This document shows positions 59,466 through 64,000 of a stretch of DNA of 64,000 bases, piece after piece. Position numbers and translations under genes: made by a program. The stretch's first letter is position 1. Every line of letters begins with the position of its first letter. Under the pieces are notes generated by a model. It did not search any database and was not told where the DNA came from. It saw only the letters and a list, made by a program, of their open reading frames with translations. This DNA is from Parvibaculum indicum (lineage in GTDB: Bacteria; Pseudomonadota; Alphaproteobacteria; Parvibaculales; Parvibaculaceae): assembly GCF_011762095.1 (NCBI RefSeq), contig NZ_JAASQO010000002.1, positions 186,001 to 250,000 of the forward strand. The letters are read 5' to 3'.

Positions 59466-60227
59466 ATGACCCAGCCGCTTATGCCGAAGGCGACCGCCGT
59501 CTGGCTCGTCGAAAACACCGCGCTGACCTTCGACCAGATCGCGGAATGTTGCGGCCTCCACGTGCTCGAAGTGAAGGGCATCGCCGATGGCGACGTCGCC
59601 GCGGGCATCAAGGGCATGGACCCCGTGGCCGCCGGCCAGCTCACCCGCGCGGAAATCGAGCGCTGCCAGAACGACACCGACGCCCGCCTCAAGGCGGCGG
59701 AGAGCAAGCACAAGCTGCCGCCGGTCGTCGCCCGCAAGGGCCCGCGCTACACGCCCGTCTCCCGCCGTCAGGACCGCCCGGACGCGATCGCCTGGCTACT
59801 GCGCTACCATCCGGAACTTTCCGATGCGCAGGTCGGCAAGCTCGTCGGCACCACCAAGCCGACCATTCAGAGCGTGCGCGACCGCAGCCACTGGAACTCC
59901 GCCAACATCAAGCCGGTCGATCCGGTGACGCTGGGCCTGTGCTCGCAGATCGAACTCGACGAAGCGGTGCAGAAAGCGGCGAAGAAGCTGGAGCGCGAGC
60001 GCAAGAAGCTCGGCCTCAGCGAAGACGACACCACGCTGCTGCCGACCAGCGAGACCGCCGGCCGGCCGGCCGATCCCTATCCGGCCGAACTGGAAGCGGA
60101 AGCCGGCGAGCCGCCCGTTCCCGCCCAGCAGGACGAAGAGAAGGAAAGGGAATACGACCCCGACAGCGTCTTCGCCAAGCTCAAGGATGTGAAGACCGAC
60201 GAGGACGAAGACGAGAGCAAAGAATAA
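59466..60227 (+). CDS. trcR: DUF1013 family cell-cycle regulator (TrcR-like)
   Basis: A 253-residue protein of DUF1013, found throughout Alphaproteobacteria. The first half (PLMPKATAVWLVENTALTFDQIAECCGLHVLEVKGIADGDVA) is a helix-turn-helix-like segment; a second (DRPDAIAWLLRYHPELSDAQVGKLVGTTKPTIQSVRDRSHWNSANIKPVDPVTLGLC) follows; the C-terminal ~70 residues are acidic and charged (EEKEREYDPDSVF ... EDEDESKE). The Caulobacter homologue is described as TrcR, which tracks with RNA polymerase (recalled, not checked). AGAGGAGA lies 5 bases before the ATG. Confidence 0.85.
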   Translation: MTQPLMPKATAVWLVENTALTFDQIAECCGLHVLEVKGIADGDVAAGIKGMDPVAAGQLTRAEIERCQNDTDARLKAAESKHKLPPVVARKGPRYTPVSRRQDRPDAIAWLLRYHPELSDAQVGKLVGTTKPTIQSVRDRSHWNSANIKPVDPVTLGLCSQIELDEAVQKAAKKLERERKKLGLSEDDTTLLPTSETAGRPADPYPAELEAEAGEPPVPAQQDEEKEREYDPDSVFAKLKDVKTDEDEDESKE

Positions 60228-60250
60228 TCCTCGGCCCGTCCATCTGAATT

Positions 60251-60382
60251 CCTCCCCCTTGAAGGGGGAGGGTTGGGAGGGGGTGGAGCGACATCGTTGA
60301 ACGTCTGCGTCAGGCTTTCGTGGCCTCCCCCCCACCCGGAAATTCGCCAGCGAATTTCCGACCTCCCCTCAAGGGGGAGGTA
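60251..60382. repeat. Paired-palindrome repeat, family D
   Basis: Outer arms CCTCCCCCTTGAAGGGGGAGG (60251-60271, shown only in part elsewhere) and CCTCCCCTCAAGGGGGAGG (60363-60381) are inverted relatives, each a palindrome; between them GGGAGGGGGTGG and CCTCCCCCCCACCC are also inverted, and a hairpin CGGAAATTCG/CGAATTTCCG is at 60338-60360. A mosaic of palindromes between trcR and the SDR gene. Confidence 0.8.
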
Positions 60383-60413
60383 GAGGAAAGACAACTCTTC
60401 CCAACTCGACGTT

Positions 60414-61256
60414 CTATTCCGGACCCGGATTTTTCTTGCCTGTCAGCGCGTCGGCCTTCGACGTGCCTTCCATCGTGTAATTGAGAGCCAGACGCCCGCC
60501 ATCGGCGTAGATCGTCTGCCCCGTCACATAGCTCGACGCCGCCGAGGCGAGGAAAACGGCGACCGACGCCACCTCGTCCGGCTGCCCGATGCGGCCCAGC
60601 GGGGTACGCGACAGGATGACGTCTTTCGCCCGCTTGTCGTCGTTGACGCTGGCCAGCATGTCGGTCTGGATACTGCCCGGCCCGATGGCGTTGACGCGGA
60701 TGCCGTGCGGCGCAAGCGAGATCGCCATGGTTTCGGTGAGTTGCCTGATCCCGCCCTTCGACGCGGCATAGGCCGCCTGGCTTGGAATGGCGACGACCGC
60801 GTTCACCGAAGACATATTGATGATGGTGCCGGGCTCGCCGCCCTCTTCCACCTGCGCCACCATTTGCTGCGCCACCGTCTGGCCGACCAGAAACGCACCC
60901 TTGAGATTGGTCCGGACGACCTTGTCGAAGCTCTCTTCTTCCAGCGTCAGGAAGTCCCCGCCCAGCGCAATGCCGGCATTGTTGACGAGAATGTCGACGC
61001 GGCCCCATCTGTCCGTCGTCGCATAGACCATGTTGCGCACATCGAGCCGCTCGCCGACATCGCAATAGGCAAACGCCGCCTCGCCGCCGCGGCCGACGAT
61101 TTCTTCCGCCGCCGCTTCGCCGTCTTCTTCCTCGATATCGGCGATCATCACCTTCGCGCCCTGATCGGCGAATGCCCGCGCGACGGCCTTGCCGATCCCG
61201 CGCGCACCGCCCGTCACGATCGCAACCTTGTCCAGAAGAATATCGGTCGCCGTCAT
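60414..61256 (-). CDS. Short-chain dehydrogenase/reductase
   Basis: A 280-residue SDR with the classical motifs: cofactor loop VTGGARGIGKAVARAF (TGxxxGIG), the NNAG strand (DILVNNAGIALGGDF), catalytic Ser in INMSSVNAVV, YxxxK in AAYAASKGGIRQL and GPGSIQTDM. After the core comes a ~20-residue tail (ALNYTMEGTSKADALTGKKNPGPE) that is longer than usual for FabG-type enzymes. It is 30 bp downstream of the acyl-CoA synthetase gene on the same strand; a metabolic link is possible. Substrate unknown. Confidence 0.9.
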   Translation of the reverse strand: MTATDILLDKVAIVTGGARGIGKAVARAFADQGAKVMIADIEEEDGEAAAEEIVGRGGEAAFAYCDVGERLDVRNMVYATTDRWGRVDILVNNAGIALGGDFLTLEEESFDKVVRTNLKGAFLVGQTVAQQMVAQVEEGGEPGTIINMSSVNAVVAIPSQAAYAASKGGIRQLTETMAISLAPHGIRVNAIGPGSIQTDMLASVNDDKRAKDVILSRTPLGRIGQPDEVASVAVFLASAASSYVTGQTIYADGGRLALNYTMEGTSKADALTGKKNPGPE

Positions 61257-61286
61257 GGCCTGTTCCCGCCCGATTGTTTCGCCAAC

Positions 61287-63197
61287 TCAGCCGGTCTGTT
61301 TCAACCCGGCATCGCCAAGCACCATGGCGATCTCGTCCAGAATCGCCGGATCGTCGATGGTGGCGGGCATGGCCCAGTCCTGCCCGTCCGCGATCTTGCG
61401 CATCGTGCCGCGCAGCACCTTGCCCGAGCGCGTCTTGGGCAGGCGCTGCACCACCATCGCCTTCTTGAAGGAGGCCACCGCGCCGATCCGGTCGCGAATG
61501 ATGGCGACGGCTTCTTTCTCCACCTCCTCTGCGGGCCGGTTTACCCCCGAATTCAGCACGAGGAAGCCCACCGGCACCTGGCCCTTGGTGGCGTCGGCAA
61601 TACCGATCACGGCACATTCGGCGACATCGGGCAGCTCCGCCAGCACTTCCTCCATGCCGCCGGTGGAAAGCCTGTGCCCCGCCACGTTGATGATGTCGTC
61701 GGTGCGGCTCATCACGAAGAGATAGCCGTCCTCATCCAGATAGCCCGCATCCGCCGTCTTGTAGTAGCCCGGATAGTCTGCGAGATAGGCCTCGCGGAAG
61801 CCGTCGTCGTTTTCCCACAAGGTCGGCAGGCATCCAGGTGGCAAAGGCAGCTTCACCACGATGGCGCCCGTCGCGTTCGGCGCGACCTGCTTGTTCGCCT
61901 CGTCCACCACATGGATTTCATAGCCCGGCATGGCGACGGAAGGCGAACCGTATTTGACGGGCAGCCTTTCGAGCCCGACGGGATTGGCCGCGATGGGCCA
62001 GCCCGTTTCCGTCTGCCACCAATGGTCGATCACCGGCACATTGAGCATACGCTCCGCCCACTGAATGGTGTCGGGATCGGCGCGCTCGCCCGCCAGGAAC
62101 AGCGTATCGAGCGAGGAAAGATCGTATTTGCCGATGAACTCGCCCTTCGGGTCTTCCTTCTTGATCGCGCGGAAGGCGGTCGGCGCGGTGAAGAGCGCTT
62201 TCACGCCATGATCCGCGATGACGCGCCAGAAGGTGCCCGCATCGGGCGTGCCGACGGGCTTGCCCTCGAAGAGAATGGTGGTGGCGCCATGCAACAGCGG
62301 CGCATAGACGATATAGGAATGGCCGACCACCCAGCCGACGTCCGACGCCGCCCAGAACACATCGCCCGGATCGACGCCATAGACGTTTTTCATCGTCCAT
62401 TTGAGCGCGACCATGTGCCCGCCATTGTCGCGCACCACGCCTTTCGGCTTGCCGGTCGTGCCCGAGGTGTAGAGCACGTAGAGCGGATCGGTCGCATCGA
62501 GCGGCACGCAATCGGGCTTGTTGCCCGCCGCCGCGGCCTTCTCCATCTCCGCCTTCCAGTCGAAATCGCGCCCCTCGACCATGGAGGCCTCTTCCATCTC
62601 GCGCTGGAAGACGATGCAGGCCTCGGGCTTGTGCGACGCCATGTCGATGGCGCGGTCGAGCAGCGGCTTGTAGGCGATGACGCGGCCCGGCTCGAGCCCG
62701 CAGGAGGCGGAGACGATGAGTTTGGGCTTGGCATCGTCGATGCGCGTCGCCAGCTCCTTCGCCGCGAAGCCGCCGAACACCACGGAATGGACGGCCCCGA
62801 GACGGGCACAGGCGAGCATCGCCACTGCGGCCTGCGGCACCATGGGCATATAGACGATGACGCGGTCGCCCTTGCCGACGCCCTTGCTCTGGAGAACGCC
62901 GGCGAAGGTCGCGACCTTCTCCGTCAGTTCCGCATAGGTGAATTTCTTCACCTTGCCCATCATCGCGGAATCGTAGATGAGCGCGAGACGGTCGCCATGG
63001 CCGGCTTCCACATGCCGATCGAGCGCATTCCAGCAAGTGTTGCAGCTTGCCCCCGCATACCAGTCCGCAAGCCCGCCCTCGCGCATTTCGCGGACCTTCC
63101 CGACCGGCGTGAACCAGTCGATCTCGCCCGCGGCATCGCGCCAGAAGCCCTCCGGATCGGTCTGCCAGTTACGATAGGTTTCGGCATAGCTGCTCAT
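61287..63197 (-). CDS. prpE: Propionate/acetate-CoA ligase (PrpE-like)
   Basis: A 636-residue adenylating acyl-CoA synthetase. Motifs: VLYTSGTTGKPKGVVRD (P-loop), IDHWWQTETGWPIAANPVGL (substrate/AMP region, PrpE-like), DEDGYLFVMSRTDDIINVAGHRLS (hinge, catalytic Asp/Arg), and the acylation lysine in KTRSGKVLRG. The N-terminal FWRDAAGEIDWFTPVGKV is typical for the Acs/PrpE branch. I call PrpE on the WWQTETGW context and length, but activity on acetate is possible. A GGGAG site lies 8 bases before the ATG at 63197. It is divergent from a TauE/SafE gene and upstream of an SDR gene. Confidence 0.87.
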   Translation of the reverse strand: MSSYAETYRNWQTDPEGFWRDAAGEIDWFTPVGKVREMREGGLADWYAGASCNTCWNALDRHVEAGHGDRLALIYDSAMMGKVKKFTYAELTEKVATFAGVLQSKGVGKGDRVIVYMPMVPQAAVAMLACARLGAVHSVVFGGFAAKELATRIDDAKPKLIVSASCGLEPGRVIAYKPLLDRAIDMASHKPEACIVFQREMEEASMVEGRDFDWKAEMEKAAAAGNKPDCVPLDATDPLYVLYTSGTTGKPKGVVRDNGGHMVALKWTMKNVYGVDPGDVFWAASDVGWVVGHSYIVYAPLLHGATTILFEGKPVGTPDAGTFWRVIADHGVKALFTAPTAFRAIKKEDPKGEFIGKYDLSSLDTLFLAGERADPDTIQWAERMLNVPVIDHWWQTETGWPIAANPVGLERLPVKYGSPSVAMPGYEIHVVDEANKQVAPNATGAIVVKLPLPPGCLPTLWENDDGFREAYLADYPGYYKTADAGYLDEDGYLFVMSRTDDIINVAGHRLSTGGMEEVLAELPDVAECAVIGIADATKGQVPVGFLVLNSGVNRPAEEVEKEAVAIIRDRIGAVASFKKAMVVQRLPKTRSGKVLRGTMRKIADGQDWAMPATIDDPAILDEIAMVLGDAGLKQTG

Positions 63198-63327
63198 GAG
63201 GACACTCCCGGCAAAATGGGCCTTTACGGCGCTCGTTACGTTTGGAAGGAGCCTATACCGGCCCGGCGGCAATCAAAAGTGTGCCGGACGGCTGCGCCGA
63301 CCGCCAATTCCCGCTAGAACAGCGGCC

Positions 63328-64000
63328 ATGATTACCGATCCCTGGTTCTATGCCGCCGCCATTCCCGCCATCCTGATCGTCGGTCTCTCCAAGGGAGGGT
63401 TCGCGGGCGGGCTCGGCATTCTCGGCGTGCCGCTCATGGCGCTTGCCGTGCCGCCGCTTCAGGCGGCGGGCATCATGCTGCCCATCCTCTGTGCGATGGA
63501 CGTGATCGGCATCTGGGCCTATCGGCACAGCTTCGACCGGCACAATCTGAAGATCCTCGTACCCGGCGCAATCGCGGGCATTCTCATTGCCGCCTTTACC
63601 GCGCGCTATCTGTCGGAAGCCGTGATCCTGCTGCTGGTGGGCGGCATCGCCGTCGTCTTCACGCTCGACCACTGGATCGGGCGGCGCGCCTTGCAGGCGC
63701 CCAAGCCGAGGCACACGCTGAAGGGCTCTTTCTGGGGCAGCGTGGTGGGCTTTACGAGCTTCATCGCCCATGCGGGCGGCCCGCCCTATCAGATCTATAT
63801 GCTGCCGCAGAAGCCCGACAAGAAAATCTATGTCGGCACCAGCGTCTTCTTTTTCTGGCTGGTGAACCTCTTCAAACTGCCGCCCTATGCCTATCTGGGC
63901 GAACTGTCGCTCGGCAATCTGGCCACCTCCGCCGTGCTGCTGCCGCTCGCGCCCATCGGCATGCTGCTCGGCATCAAGGCGCTGCATGTGATCCCGGAAA
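63328..64000 (+). CDS. Sulfite exporter TauE/SafE family permease, N-terminal part (cut by window edge)
   Basis: The frame from ATG 63328 runs off the window end, giving 224 residues. It has the first TauE repeat motif VGLSKGGFAGGLGILGVPLMALAV, a second-repeat segment FWGSVVGFTSFIAHAGGPPYQIYML, and at least six hydrophobic segments. Sequence similarity to the other TauE/SafE gene at 3922 is limited to family motifs, so they are not recent duplicates. The gene is divergent from prpE with ~130 bp between. Confidence 0.88.
   Translation, partial: MITDPWFYAAAIPAILIVGLSKGGFAGGLGILGVPLMALAVPPLQAAGIMLPILCAMDVIGIWAYRHSFDRHNLKILVPGAIAGILIAAFTARYLSEAVILLLVGGIAVVFTLDHWIGRRALQAPKPRHTLKGSFWGSVVGFTSFIAHAGGPPYQIYMLPQKPDKKIYVGTSVFFFWLVNLFKLPPYAYLGELSLGNLATSAVLLPLAPIGMLLGIKALHVIPE

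Overview
The window is about 64 kb of high-GC chromosome from an alphaproteobacterium. The evidence is the ruvCAB-ybgC-tolQRAB-pal-cpoB-tilS-ftsH block, a zapA / 6S RNA / 5-formyl-THF cyclo-ligase arrangement, an RcdA (DUF1465) gene, a TrcR-type DUF1013 gene, DUF1192 and DUF4164 genes, a serC leader RNA of the alphaproteobacterial type, and one sequence matching the CtrA consensus. A Parvibaculum-like member of the Hyphomicrobiales is my best guess, but I cannot prove the genus. Almost everything is core housekeeping; I see no prophage, integron, CRISPR array, tRNA or rRNA.

Layout: 1-9.7 kb holds the end of an AI-2E-type permease, msrA, a TetR regulator with a D-aminoacylase-type amidohydrolase, a TauE/SafE permease, a DNA glycosylase, a VOC protein, a GIY-YIG nuclease unit with hairpin ends, and thiC under a TPP riboswitch. 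9.7-24 kb holds purA, serA, serC (with leader RNA), a MocR-type regulator divergent from phzF-lysE across a perfect 24-bp palindrome, thiD, glmM and folP, then a VapBC-type module between folP and ftsH. 23-36 kb is ftsH, tilS, the Tol-Pal operon, ybgC, ruvBAC and yebC, all on the minus strand. 36-40 kb is a glycosyltransferase, ymdB, the cyclo-ligase, 6S RNA, zapA and a DUF4164 coiled coil. 40-46 kb is a tkt-gap-pgk-fba sugar-phosphate operon. 46-54 kb has thiE, a Sel1-repeat protein, efp, an inositol monophosphatase and a four-gene envelope cluster (two OmpA-like proteins plus a MotA/MotB-like pair). 53-64 kb has a paraoxonase-like enzyme, an ABC exporter, rpmE, rcdA, DUF1192, a quinone oxidoreductase, trcR, an SDR, a prpE-type acyl-CoA synthetase and the start of a second TauE/SafE permease.

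The least ordinary signal is a set of paired-palindrome repeats. One unit (6442-6812) carries a GIY-YIG nuclease gene between two inverted hairpins with the same geometry (TGTC, 9-bp stem, CTTGT loop, in mirror image). A second unit 19 bp away (6832-7004) has matching ends and the last codons of the same gene but lacks most of it, like a non-autonomous derivative. Three further families with the same two-inverted-hairpin plan lie at 3746-3842, 12040-12129, 13809-13945 (one family nested in another), 53375-53456 and 60251-60382. This suggests a REP/RAYT-like system that uses a GIY-YIG enzyme; mobility is inferred, not shown.

Functional links: serA and serC give two steps of serine synthesis; thiC, thiD and thiE give the pyrimidine and coupling parts of thiamine synthesis from three places; tkt, gap, pgk and fba form one sugar-phosphate unit; ruv, tol-pal and ftsH form the conserved envelope and repair block; rcdA, trcR and a CtrA-like site point to the alphaproteobacterial cell-cycle circuit.
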